64,000 nt of DNA, from the NCBI GenBank assembly GCA_910579515.1, contig CAJTUV010000004.1:83908-147907 (forward strand). Direction: 5' to 3'. This document shows positions 41,288-50,278 of this stretch, one piece after another (position 1 is the first letter of the stretch; each line of letters opens with the position of its first letter). A program made the position numbers and the translations under genes. Source of the stretch: an uncultured Hungatella sp. Lineage in GTDB: Bacteria > Bacillota > Clostridia > Lachnospirales > Lachnospiraceae. The notes below the pieces were generated by a model. That model worked only from the letters and a program-made list of their open reading frames with translations, made no database searches and was not told the origin of the DNA.

Positions 41288-42958
41288 ATGAAGACAGATA
41301 TTGAGATTGCACAAGAGGCTAAGATGTCTCCTATTAAAGAGGTAGGAGCCGCCTATGGGATCGCAGAGGATGATTTGGAACTTTATGGAAAGTATAAGGC
41401 GAAGCTGACAGATGAACTGTGGGATAAGGTGAAAGACAGGCCAAATGGGAAGTTGGTTTTGGTTACTGCGATTAATCCCACTCCGGCTGGGGAAGGAAAG
41501 ACGACTACCAGCGTGGGATTGGGAGATGCGCTAAAGCGCCTTGGACATAAGACCTTGATCGCTTTGCGGGAGCCTTCCCTGGGACCTTGCTTTGGAATCA
41601 AAGGAGGAGCCGCCGGCGGCGGTTATGCGCAGGTGATTCCCATGGAGGATTTGAACCTTCATTTTACAGGGGATTTTCATGCCATTACGGCGGCCAATAA
41701 CCTTCTTGCAGCTCTTTTGGACAATCATATCCATCAGGGAAACAGTCTGGGGATTGATACGAGACAGATTTTATGGAAACGGTGTCTGGATATCAATGAC
41801 AGGGCCCTGCGCAATGTTGTGGTCGGCCTGGGAGCTAAGGCGGACGGTTTTGTGCGGGAAGACCATTTTGTTATTACCGTAGCATCCGAGATTATGGCAA
41901 TTTTATGTCTGTCCGATGATATGAAAGACTTAAAGGAACGTCTTGGAAGGATTATTGTGGCATATAATTATGCTGGAGAGCCTGTGACAGCAAAAGACTT
42001 AAATGCAGTCGGTTCCATGGCTGCGCTTTTAAAGGATGCGTTAAAGCCAAATCTGATTCAGACCCTGGAACATACCGGAACCTTAGTGCACGGCGGCCCC
42101 TTTGCCAATATTGCTCATGGCTGCAACAGTGTGCGCGCCACAAAAACGGCTTTGAAACTGGCAGACATTGTGGTGACGGAGGCCGGATTCGGCGCAGATT
42201 TAGGCGCGGAGAAGTTTTTGGATATCAAATGCCGGAAGGCTGGGTTAAAACCAGACGCCGTGGTGTTGGTCGCCACAATACGGGCGTTAAAGTATAATGG
42301 CGGAGTGGCCAAAAGCGAACTTGGCACGGAAAATTTAGAAGCCCTGAAAGCGGGAATCGTGAACCTGGAAAAGCATATTGAAAATATTCACAAGTATGGG
42401 GTTCCTGTGGTAGTAACCTTAAACTCCTTTGTCACTGACACAGAGGCAGAGTACCAGTTCGTCAAAAAATTCTGTGAAGACAGAGGCTGTGAATTTGCTT
42501 TGTCAGAGGTATGGGCAAAAGGCGGTCAGGGCGGAGAGGCGCTGGCCCAAAAAGTCGTGGAGACCTTAAACACAAAGGAAAGCCATTATCATCCTCTCTA
42601 TCCAGACGAATTGAGCTTAAAAGAGAAGGTATGTGCTGTGGCAAAAGAAATTTATGGGGCTGACGGCGTGGTTTATGCTCCGGCCGCCTCCAAAGCAATA
42701 GCCAGAATTGAGGAGATGGGATTTGGAAACCTCCCTGTCTGCATGGCAAAAACCCAGTATTCTTTATCTGACGACCAGACAAAGCTTGGACGGCCTGCAA
42801 ACTTCTCTATTAACGTGAGAGAGGCTTACGTGTCAGCCGGAGCAGGATTTGTGGTAGTGATTACCGGATCCATCATGACCATGCCGGGACTGCCCAAAAA
42901 GCCGGCGGCAGACAATATTGATGTGAGTGAAGACGGAAAGATCACAGGATTGTTTTAA
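41288..42958 (+). CDS. fhs: Formate-tetrahydrofolate ligase
   Basis: A 556-residue enzyme that joins formate to tetrahydrofolate with ATP, giving 10-formyl-THF for purine synthesis, initiator-tRNA formylation or the methyl branch of the acetyl-CoA pathway. P-loop region NPTPAGEGKTTTSVGLGDAL (about residues 61-80), REPSLGPCFGIKGGAAGGGY, LHFTGDFHAITAANNLL and GCNSVRATKTAL are all diagnostic. The C-terminus has KTQYSLSDD and GSIMTMPGLPKKPAA. Strong RBS AAAGGAGG. It stands alone after ftsK; no other one-carbon-pathway genes are in the window, apart from fmt which uses its product. Confidence 0.97.
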   Translation: MKTDIEIAQEAKMSPIKEVGAAYGIAEDDLELYGKYKAKLTDELWDKVKDRPNGKLVLVTAINPTPAGEGKTTTSVGLGDALKRLGHKTLIALREPSLGPCFGIKGGAAGGGYAQVIPMEDLNLHFTGDFHAITAANNLLAALLDNHIHQGNSLGIDTRQILWKRCLDINDRALRNVVVGLGAKADGFVREDHFVITVASEIMAILCLSDDMKDLKERLGRIIVAYNYAGEPVTAKDLNAVGSMAALLKDALKPNLIQTLEHTGTLVHGGPFANIAHGCNSVRATKTALKLADIVVTEAGFGADLGAEKFLDIKCRKAGLKPDAVVLVATIRALKYNGGVAKSELGTENLEALKAGIVNLEKHIENIHKYGVPVVVTLNSFVTDTEAEYQFVKKFCEDRGCEFALSEVWAKGGQGGEALAQKVVETLNTKESHYHPLYPDELSLKEKVCAVAKEIYGADGVVYAPAASKAIARIEEMGFGNLPVCMAKTQYSLSDDQTKLGRPANFSINVREAYVSAGAGFVVVITGSIMTMPGLPKKPAADNIDVSEDGKITGLF

Positions 42959-42991
42959 AGTAACTATGTGTGGAAACTTGGGAGGTTTCGT

Positions 42992-44512
42992 ATGAATATA
43001 AAAGCAGCGCTTGCTAAAGCCAGTTATAAGGTGATTCAGGGAAATCCGGATATGGAAGTAGAGGATGTGGTATACGACTCCAGAAAAGCGGGGCCCGGAT
43101 GTGTGTTTGTGTGCATGGTTGGGGCAGTCACAGACTCTCACCGTTTTTTCGACCAGGTTATCAGCCAGGGATGTTCTGCTTTCGTGATTGAAAGACCACT
43201 AAATGAGGAGCAGCTAAAAAGTCTGCCTGAAAACGTAACCGTTCTTCAGGCAGAGCATTCCAGGCAGGCTCTGGCCTTTTTGTCAGCCGCCAGATTTGAC
43301 TATCCTGCAAAACGTATGATCTGCATCGGAGTCACAGGGACAAAGGGAAAGACCACAGCCACTTATATGATTAAGGCGATTTTAGAGCGGGATGGGAAAA
43401 AAGCAGGGCTGATTGGCACTGCGGGAGCGGTGATTGGAGACAACACCTATCCCACCAGAAACACAACGCCAGAGTCCTATGAACTTCACCAGTATTTTGC
43501 GCAGATGGTAAAAGAGGGCTGCGACTATATGATTATGGAGGTATCCTCCCAGGGATTAAAAATGCATCGCGTGGACGGCATTGAGTTTGACTATGCCATT
43601 TTTACCAATATTTCCCTTGACCATGTGGGCCCTAATGAACATGAAAGCTTTGAAGAGTATCTTTATTACAAATCTCAGCTGTTCAACCAATGCAAGGTGG
43701 GGATTTTAAATCGAGACGATCCCCATTTTGAGGAGGTTCTGAATCATATCCGTAAGGAAAATACGCGCCTGTATACGTATGGACTAGAGACTGAGGCAGA
43801 TTTTAAGGCCAAAGAAATTCAATATGTGTCAAAACCAGATTTTGTCGGTCTTGATTTTCAGGTTCAAAGCCTATTAGAGGCAAAACCATTTCCTGTTCGG
43901 GTCAATATTCCGGGAAAATTTAATGTGTCAAATGCCATGGCCGCCGTGTGCGTATGCTGTTTTTTGAACATTCCCAGAAAGCAGATGAACCATGCTTTGG
44001 AACATCTGTATGTCAACGGCCGGATGGAGATTGTGTATTCTTCTAAAAGATGTACCGTCCTGGTAGATTATGCCCACAATGCGGTCAGCATGGAAAGTCT
44101 TCTTCTAACCCTTCGGGATTACCATCCGAAACGGCTGGTGTGCGTGTTCGGATGTGGCGGAAACCGTTCAAAAGACAGGCGGTATTCTATGGGAGAAATC
44201 GGAGGCAAGCTGGCAGATTTGTGTATTCTGACTGCTGATAATTCCAGAGATGAAAGAATTGAAGACATTCTTACTGATATCAGGGGAAGTATTGAAAAGA
44301 CTGGCGGGGCATTTATAGAGATTCCAGACCGAAAAGAGGCGATTGAGCACAGCATCATCCATTCCAGAGAAGGCGATATGATTGCGGTGATCGGAAAAGG
44401 TCATGAGGATTACCAGGAAATCTGTGGAGTCCGTTATCCGTTTTTAGATCGTCAGGTGATTGAAGAGGTAGTGAAAAAACTGGAAAGCGGGGAATTGTCA
44501 TGGAAAGAATGA
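42992..44512 (+). CDS. murE: UDP-MurNAc-tripeptide synthetase (MurE)
   Basis: A 506-residue cytoplasmic Mur ligase that adds the third residue, most likely meso-diaminopimelate, to UDP-MurNAc-L-Ala-D-Glu. ATP site GVTGTKGKTTATYMI, the catalytic EVSSQGLKMHRV region, NISLDHVGPNEH and the C-terminal GCGGNRSKDRR are seen. The substrate-recognition motif, DNPR in meso-DAP enzymes, reads DNSR here (residues 416-419): the specificity Arg is kept but Pro is Ser. The longer ORF starts at 42968, but GGGAGG 7 bases before ATG 42992 sets the start. Overlaps murF by 13 bases. Confidence 0.92.
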   Translation: MNIKAALAKASYKVIQGNPDMEVEDVVYDSRKAGPGCVFVCMVGAVTDSHRFFDQVISQGCSAFVIERPLNEEQLKSLPENVTVLQAEHSRQALAFLSAARFDYPAKRMICIGVTGTKGKTTATYMIKAILERDGKKAGLIGTAGAVIGDNTYPTRNTTPESYELHQYFAQMVKEGCDYMIMEVSSQGLKMHRVDGIEFDYAIFTNISLDHVGPNEHESFEEYLYYKSQLFNQCKVGILNRDDPHFEEVLNHIRKENTRLYTYGLETEADFKAKEIQYVSKPDFVGLDFQVQSLLEAKPFPVRVNIPGKFNVSNAMAAVCVCCFLNIPRKQMNHALEHLYVNGRMEIVYSSKRCTVLVDYAHNAVSMESLLLTLRDYHPKRLVCVFGCGGNRSKDRRYSMGEIGGKLADLCILTADNSRDERIEDILTDIRGSIEKTGGAFIEIPDRKEAIEHSIIHSREGDMIAVIGKGHEDYQEICGVRYPFLDRQVIEEVVKKLESGELSWKE

Positions 44513-45900
44513 CAGTGAAGGACTTGGTGAAAGCCTGCGGCGGTACGCTGCTTTATGGAAGAGAAGAAAAAGAGGTCACAAGAATCACCATCAACTCCAG
44601 GGATGTGAAGGAGGGGGATTTATTTGTTCCCCTGATCGGGGAACGAGTAGACGCCCACAAATTTTTAATTCAGGCGTTAAAAGATGGGGCGCAAGCAGCT
44701 TTGACAAGTAAAGAGATTTCTTCTTTTCCCTTTTTGGAATCTGGCGAAAAGGCTCTTATTCAGGTGAGAAATACCAAAAAAGCACTTCAGGACATTGGAA
44801 AATTTTATCGAAACCGCCTTAGCCTTCCTCTTATTGGAATCACCGGAAGCGTGGGAAAAACGACGACCAGAGAGATGATTGCTGCCGCCTTGTCTGCTGA
44901 ACGAATTGTATATCAAACGAAAGAAAATCATAACAGCCAGGTAGGAGTCCCCATTACCCTGACTGAAATTTCAGAACATGATCAGATTGGCGTTATTGAA
45001 CTGGGAATGAGCGAACCTGGGGAGCTGACGATGATTGCTCAGATTGCCCAGGTAGATATGGCAGTGATTACCAATATCGGAGTGGCTCACATTGAACAGT
45101 TAGGCTCTAAAGAGAATATCTGCATGGAAAAACTGACCATTCAGGACGGATTAAAGACAGGGGGAACCCTGTTTTTAAACGGAGAGGATGAGTATCTGAG
45201 AGATAAGAAAGCCAAAGAGGGCTGTAAGACAATTTACTATGGATTTGGGCAGCATTGTCAGTACAGGGCGGTGGATATTTCCACACAGAACGGATATTCT
45301 AGCTTTACTGCAGTCTGCGGCGACAAACGAGTTTGTGTAAAACTGAAGGTGCCTGGAAAACATCAGGTATTAAACGCCATCGTTGCTCTTGGCGTGGCGG
45401 ACCAAATGGGTGTTTCGGTGGAAGCAGCAGCCAGAAAACTGGAAGAGTTTACAGGGGTAAAGGGCAGGATGCAAATCTTTGATTTAGAAACCATAAAACT
45501 GATTGACGATACCTACAATGCCAGTCCCGTTTCCATGAGAGGGGCCCTCGATACATTAGATTCCATAAAAAGTGCTTCCAGACGGATTGCAGTATTGGCA
45601 GATATGAAGGAATTAGGTCCCCAAGCTGTAACCTTTCATCAGCAGATAGGAGAATATTTGGGGGGAAAACAGGTTGAAATTCTTGTAACCTATGGAGAAT
45701 TAGCAAAAGAAATCGGAATAGCCGCCGTAAACACAAATTCCAAATTAAAGGTTACATCATTTTCTGAAGGAAGCGAAAAGGAAGCCATGGAACAGTGGCT
45801 GGAAAAAGAACTAAAGCCCGGTGACTGCATTTTACTAAAGGGGTCCAACAGCATGAAGTTAGGAGAAGTGGCAGCATATGTACGCCAACATCATCATTGA
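44500..45900 (+). CDS. murF: UDP-MurNAc-tripeptide-D-Ala-D-Ala ligase (MurF)
   Basis: The 466-residue Mur ligase that adds D-Ala-D-Ala to finish the UDP-MurNAc-pentapeptide. Seen: the N-terminal SRDVKEGDLFVPLIG substrate domain, ATP loop GITGSVGKTTTREMIAAAL, TKENHNSQVGVPIT (the MurF-specific block), VIELGMSEPGELTMI and ITNIGVAHIEQLGS, and the C-terminal LIDDTYNASPVSMRGAL and ADMKELG. It starts inside the murE end and runs 23 bases into priA, so murE-murF-priA are probably translated in a coupled way. Confidence 0.96.
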   Translation: MERMTVKDLVKACGGTLLYGREEKEVTRITINSRDVKEGDLFVPLIGERVDAHKFLIQALKDGAQAALTSKEISSFPFLESGEKALIQVRNTKKALQDIGKFYRNRLSLPLIGITGSVGKTTTREMIAAALSAERIVYQTKENHNSQVGVPITLTEISEHDQIGVIELGMSEPGELTMIAQIAQVDMAVITNIGVAHIEQLGSKENICMEKLTIQDGLKTGGTLFLNGEDEYLRDKKAKEGCKTIYYGFGQHCQYRAVDISTQNGYSSFTAVCGDKRVCVKLKVPGKHQVLNAIVALGVADQMGVSVEAAARKLEEFTGVKGRMQIFDLETIKLIDDTYNASPVSMRGALDTLDSIKSASRRIAVLADMKELGPQAVTFHQQIGEYLGGKQVEILVTYGELAKEIGIAAVNTNSKLKVTSFSEGSEKEAMEQWLEKELKPGDCILLKGSNSMKLGEVAAYVRQHHH

Positions 45901-48094
45901 CATCTCCCATGAAAAAGTAGATAAATTGTTTCAATATAAGATTCCTCCCGCTCTTTTCCATCAGGTTGAGACAGGCGTTCAGGTCTGGATTCCTTTTGGC
46001 GCTGGAAATCAAAAGCGGAAAGGATATGTGGTGGAACTTACAAAAAAGGCTGAGTATGATCCGCAGCGTATCAAGGAAATTATCGGGATTGTTGAAGGAA
46101 GTGTGACAGCAGAAACCCAGCTGATTCAGCTTGCCTGGTGGATGAAAGAACGGTACGGCTCTACCATGAATCAGGCGTTAAAGACCGTGCTGCCTGTAAA
46201 ACAGAAGGTGCGGCAAAAGGAGAAACGGGATTTGGTCTGTTTATTGACTAAACAGGATCTTCAATCTGCCCTTGAGGAAGCAAATAAAAAAGGATATCAG
46301 GCCAGAGCCCGTCTCCTCAAAGCTTTTTCTGACAATCCTGTTGTCCCTTATACGGTTGCGGTAAACCAAATGAACCTTACTATGGCTACCATAAAGCCAA
46401 TGGTGGAAAAGCAGATGGTTTCACTGGAATCGGAAACGCTTTATCGGAATCCTTCGATTTCTCAAAAGCATGAAGGAAAACTGGTGGTTTTAAATGACCA
46501 GCAAGAGATGATTGTACAAGATTTTATCTCCAGATATGACAGGCAGATTCGGGAAACCTCTCTGATTTACGGAATTACCGGAAGCGGGAAAACCGAAGTT
46601 TATTTAGAGATGATTGATCATGTGCTGAATCAGAATAAGCAGGTGATTGTGCTGATTCCTGAAATCGCTCTTACCTATCAGACAGTTCTCAGATTTTACC
46701 GAAGATTTGGAAATCAGGTGTCAGTAATTAATTCCAAGATGTCGGCTGGAGAGCGGTACGATCAATTTGAGCGGGCCAGAACCGCTCAGGTAAAGATTAT
46801 GATCGGCCCTCGTTCCGCTCTTTTTACGCCCTTTCCTTCTCTGGGACTGATTATTATGGACGAGGAACATGAGGGCGCATATAAAAGCGAGCTCTCTCCC
46901 AGATACCATGCCAGAGAAGTGGCCGAGAAGCTTTCCTGCATGAATTTGGCCTCCTTAGTACTTGGTTCTGCCACACCGTCTCTGGAGGCGTTCTCTATGG
47001 GGCTTAAAGGCAGATTTCGGTTATATCGTCTGACAAGACGGGCCAAAGAAAACAGTCAGATCGCCAAGGTCCAGGTAGTGGATTTAAGAGAAGAATTAAA
47101 AGCAGGAAACAAATCCATTTTCAGCCAGGCGTTAAAAGAAGCCATGGAGGAGCGTTTAAAACACGGTCAGCAGACCATGCTGTTTTTAAACCGCCGGGGA
47201 TATGCTTCCTTTGTTTCCTGCCGTTCCTGTGGACAGGCGTTAAAATGTCCTCACTGTGACGTGACTTTGACCCTCCATCGGGGGGATCATCTGAAATGTC
47301 ATTATTGCGGATATGAGATTTCCATGCCTCAGAGGTGTCCTTCCTGCGGCTCCCCCTACATTGCAGGATTTGGTACGGGAACCCAGAAAATTGAGTATTT
47401 GACTAAACGGTTGTTTCCAGAGGCCAGGGTTCTGCGCATGGATTTAGACACTACCTCCAAAAAAGGAGGCCATGAAGAGATTTTATCCTCCTTTGCAGAG
47501 GGTGGATCCGATATTTTAATAGGCACTCAGATGATTGTAAAAGGTCACGATTTTCCCAATGTGACCCTAGTCGGTGTTTTGGCTGCGGATTTGTCTTTGT
47601 ATTCTTCTGACTTTAGATGTGGAGAGCGGACTTTTCAGCTTTTGACACAGGCTGCGGGAAGAGCAGGCAGAGACAAACAGTCAGGAACTGTAATCATTCA
47701 AACCTACAATCCAGATCACTACAGCATTTCCTGTGCAGCCAGTCAGGATTATGAAAGTTTCTATCATAAAGAGATGGCTTTCAGAGAGGTTCTTCGTTAT
47801 CCGCCTGTCAGCCAGCTTTTATCTGTGATGATGGCAGGAAAAGAGGAAGAAGTGTTAAATCAGGCTGCCGCCCAAATTCATCAGTGGGTCTTGTCCATGG
47901 CAGAGGGGCGTCAGGTGGAACTGATTGGGCCTACAGAGGCCACGATATACAAAGTTAATGATATATATAGAAAAATTTTATACTTGAAACAAGAAAACTA
48001 TGGTATACTAATAGACATTAAGAACAGGCTGGAAGATTTAAGCCCAAAGGCGCCATGGTTTTCACAAGTAATGATTCAATATGATTTTGCGTGA
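45878..48094 (+). CDS. priA: Primosomal protein N' (PriA helicase)
   Basis: A 738-residue replication-restart helicase that reloads the replisome at stalled forks. The N-terminal 3'-DNA-binding domain is followed by Walker A GITGSGKTEVYLEMI (near residue 232), the DEEH box IIMDEEHEGAYK, GSATPSLEAFSMG, the eight-Cys zinc module (CRSCGQALKCPHCD, CHYCGYEISMPQRCPSC) and motifs V-VI with GTQMIVKGHDFPNVTLVG and AAGRAGRDKQSGTVIIQTY. ATG 45878 overlaps murF. Between priA and def the gap is 33 bases. This is the usual Firmicute start of the priA-def-fmt block. Confidence 0.96.
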   Translation: MYANIIIDISHEKVDKLFQYKIPPALFHQVETGVQVWIPFGAGNQKRKGYVVELTKKAEYDPQRIKEIIGIVEGSVTAETQLIQLAWWMKERYGSTMNQALKTVLPVKQKVRQKEKRDLVCLLTKQDLQSALEEANKKGYQARARLLKAFSDNPVVPYTVAVNQMNLTMATIKPMVEKQMVSLESETLYRNPSISQKHEGKLVVLNDQQEMIVQDFISRYDRQIRETSLIYGITGSGKTEVYLEMIDHVLNQNKQVIVLIPEIALTYQTVLRFYRRFGNQVSVINSKMSAGERYDQFERARTAQVKIMIGPRSALFTPFPSLGLIIMDEEHEGAYKSELSPRYHAREVAEKLSCMNLASLVLGSATPSLEAFSMGLKGRFRLYRLTRRAKENSQIAKVQVVDLREELKAGNKSIFSQALKEAMEERLKHGQQTMLFLNRRGYASFVSCRSCGQALKCPHCDVTLTLHRGDHLKCHYCGYEISMPQRCPSCGSPYIAGFGTGTQKIEYLTKRLFPEARVLRMDLDTTSKKGGHEEILSSFAEGGSDILIGTQMIVKGHDFPNVTLVGVLAADLSLYSSDFRCGERTFQLLTQAAGRAGRDKQSGTVIIQTYNPDHYSISCAASQDYESFYHKEMAFREVLRYPPVSQLLSVMMAGKEEEVLNQAAAQIHQWVLSMAEGRQVELIGPTEATIYKVNDIYRKILYLKQENYGILIDIKNRLEDLSPKAPWFSQVMIQYDFA

Positions 48095-48127
48095 AAACAG
48101 ACGGTGAGAGAAAGGAATATTACAAAA

Positions 48128-48607
48128 ATGGCGATCCGAACAGTACGAGTGATTGGCGATGAGATTTTAACGAAACCATGTAAACCCATTAATTTTATGA
48201 CTCCACGCATCTCCAATTTAATAGGAGATCTATTTGAGACCATGTATGAGAATAACGGCGTGGGACTGGCGGCTCCCCAGGTGGGAATTTTGAAACAGGT
48301 AGTAGCCATTGACGTGGATGACGGCAACCAATACGTTTTAATTAACCCTGAGATTTTGGAGACATCTGGGAGTCAGACAGGTCAGGAAGGCTGTTTAAGC
48401 GTACCCGGAAAGTGCGGAGTCGTTACGAGACCAGAATGGGTGAAGGTAAAAGCTTTTGACGAAAACATGGAAGAGTTTATTCTGGAAGGAGAAGGTCTTT
48501 TGGCCAGAGCCATTTGCCATGAAGTAGATCATTTAAAAGGTCAGATGTATGTCTCCCTGGTAGAAGGGGAGCTGATGGATGCCACGGAGGAAGAGGAAGA
48601 AGAGTAG
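48128..48607 (+). CDS. def: Peptide deformylase
   Basis: A 159-residue Fe/Zn enzyme that removes the formyl group from nascent proteins. The three diagnostic motifs are GVGLAAPQVG (from about residue 44), EGCLSVPGKCG (metal Cys) and CHEVDHLKG (His 131, Glu 132, His 135). The C-terminus ends in an acidic run (EEEEEE). An ORF opens at 48104, but ATG 48128 with the family N-terminus AIRTVRVIGDEIL is the likely start; AGAAAGGA lies 11-17 bases upstream. Next to fmt, which adds the formyl group this enzyme removes; the gap is 13 bases. Confidence 0.95.
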   Translation: MAIRTVRVIGDEILTKPCKPINFMTPRISNLIGDLFETMYENNGVGLAAPQVGILKQVVAIDVDDGNQYVLINPEILETSGSQTGQEGCLSVPGKCGVVTRPEWVKVKAFDENMEEFILEGEGLLARAICHEVDHLKGQMYVSLVEGELMDATEEEEEE

Positions 48608-48620
48608 GAGGCATAAAATT

Positions 48621-49559
48621 ATGCGAATCGTATTTATGGGAACACCGGATTTTTCGGTTCCTGTTTTGGAATCCCTGGTAAAAGGAGGCCATGAAGTTAT
48701 CGGCGTGGTGACTCAGCCGGATAAACCAAAGGGCAGGGGAAAAGCGGTTCTCATGACGCCTGTGAAGGAGAAGGCCCTGGAACTGAAACTACCTGTCTAT
48801 CAGCCTAATAAGGTGAGAGAACCGGAATTTATGGAGGAATTAAAAAAGCTGAACCCAGATATCATTGTGGTGGTGGCTTTTGGACAACTTCTCCCCAAAA
48901 ATCTTTTAACCCTTCCCCACTTTGGCTGCGTCAATATTCATGCCTCCCTCCTTCCCAAATATCGGGGAGCCGCTCCGATTCAGTGGGCGGTAATTGACGG
49001 AGAAAAAGAAAGCGGCGTCACCACAATGATGATGGCCGAGGGACTGGACACAGGAGATATGCTGGAAAAAGCAGTTGTTCCCATAGATCCAGAAGAGACT
49101 GGGGGAAGCCTCCACGACAAGTTAAGCGTTCTGGGAGCCAATTTGATTTTATCCACCTTACAAAAGATGGAAGAGGGAACCATAACGCCGATTCCTCAGA
49201 CAGAGGAAAACACCTGTTATGCCAAGATGCTGAAAAAATCCATGGGAGATATTGACTGGACGATGGATGCTTTTTCCATTGAACGTCTGATTCGCGGATT
49301 AAATCCCTGGCCCAGCGCTTACACCAGATGGAATGAGAAGACTTTAAAATTATGGAAGGCTCAGGTAATCGAAGAGGAGTACGAAGGGGTATGCGGAGAG
49401 GTTGTGTATACTGATAAACATACGATTCTCGTAAAGACCGGAAAAGGAACGCTTTCCTTAAAGGAACTTCAGCCTGAGGGAAAGAAACGGATGGAAATCG
49501 ATGCATTTCTGCGGGGATATCCAGTAGAGGTGCACACCATATTTGAAAGGAGTTGTTAA
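48621..49559 (+). CDS. fmt: Methionyl-tRNA formyltransferase
   Basis: A 312-residue enzyme that formylates Met-tRNAfMet with 10-formyl-THF, the product of the fhs gene upstream. Seen are MRIVFMGTPDFSVPVLESL at the start, VTQPDKPKGRGK, the active-site block NIHASLLPKYRGAAPIQWA with the catalytic Asn and His, and MAEGLDTGDML. The C-terminal domain ends YPVEVHTIF. ATG 48621 has TAGGAGG 9 bases upstream; the frame is open from 48579 but that part is shadowed by def. It ends 2 bases before the metallopeptidase ATG. Confidence 0.96.
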   Translation: MRIVFMGTPDFSVPVLESLVKGGHEVIGVVTQPDKPKGRGKAVLMTPVKEKALELKLPVYQPNKVREPEFMEELKKLNPDIIVVVAFGQLLPKNLLTLPHFGCVNIHASLLPKYRGAAPIQWAVIDGEKESGVTTMMMAEGLDTGDMLEKAVVPIDPEETGGSLHDKLSVLGANLILSTLQKMEEGTITPIPQTEENTCYAKMLKKSMGDIDWTMDAFSIERLIRGLNPWPSAYTRWNEKTLKLWKAQVIEEEYEGVCGEVVYTDKHTILVKTGKGTLSLKELQPEGKKRMEIDAFLRGYPVEVHTIFERSC

Positions 49560-49561
49560 GG

Positions 49562-50278
49562 ATGTTTGGTGGTTATTATGGATATGGACTGTTTGATCCC
49601 ACCATGATTCTGGTGTTGATTGGCGCTGTATTGTCCATGTGGGCATCCGCTAAAGTTCAGGGAACCTTTAATAAATATTCATCGGTTCGAAGCCGGACCG
49701 GAATGACAGGGGCGGATGCTGCCAGGAGACTGCTTAATTCTCAGGGAATTTATGACGTTTCCATTGAAGGAGTGGCAGGAAATCTGACGGATCACTATGA
49801 CCCAAGGAGTAAAACGCTGCGTTTGTCAGAATCTGTCTATCAGTCTTCCTCCGTCTCTGCCATCGGCGTGGCCGCCCATGAATGCGGTCATGCGATTCAG
49901 GACCATGTGGGATATGTTCCTTTGCGGATGCGCGCCGCTTTTGTGCCAGTGGTAAACTTTGGCAGCCACTTGTCATGGCCTCTGATTTTAATCGGTGTTA
50001 TCATTGGTGGAATCGGAAGTCCGATGGTAAATATCGGAATCTGGATGTTTGTGTTAGTGGTTTTGTTCCAGTTAATTACTCTTCCTGTGGAATTAAATGC
50101 ATCCAGGCGTGCAGTGGTTTTATTGGACCAGAACGGAATCCTTCAGGGAGAAGAGGTAAGCCAGACTCGAAAGGTTTTGGGGGCTGCTGCTTTGACATAT
50201 GTAGCCGCTGCCGCTTCCTCCATTTTACAGCTTTTGCGTCTGGTAATTCTGTTTGGAGGAAGAAGAGACCGTGACTAA
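49562..50278 (+). CDS. Membrane zinc metallopeptidase (YugP-like)
   Basis: A 238-residue member of the neutral zinc metallopeptidase (YugP/DUF1751) family with a membrane helix near residues 10-30 and two or three more after residue 135. The HExxH-type site is AAHECGHAIQDH (His 106, Glu 107, His 110), preceded by TLRLSESVYQSSSVSAIGV; the distal acidic ligand is probably in LPVELNASRRAV. It follows FNKYSSVRSRTGMTGADAAR, the usual N-terminal substrate-side block. Its physiological substrates are unknown. I take ATG 49562 with AGGAG 10 bases upstream over TTG 49553. Overlaps rsmB by 8 bases. Confidence 0.9.
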   Translation: MFGGYYGYGLFDPTMILVLIGAVLSMWASAKVQGTFNKYSSVRSRTGMTGADAARRLLNSQGIYDVSIEGVAGNLTDHYDPRSKTLRLSESVYQSSSVSAIGVAAHECGHAIQDHVGYVPLRMRAAFVPVVNFGSHLSWPLILIGVIIGGIGSPMVNIGIWMFVLVVLFQLITLPVELNASRRAVVLLDQNGILQGEEVSQTRKVLGAAALTYVAAAASSILQLLRLVILFGGRRDRD

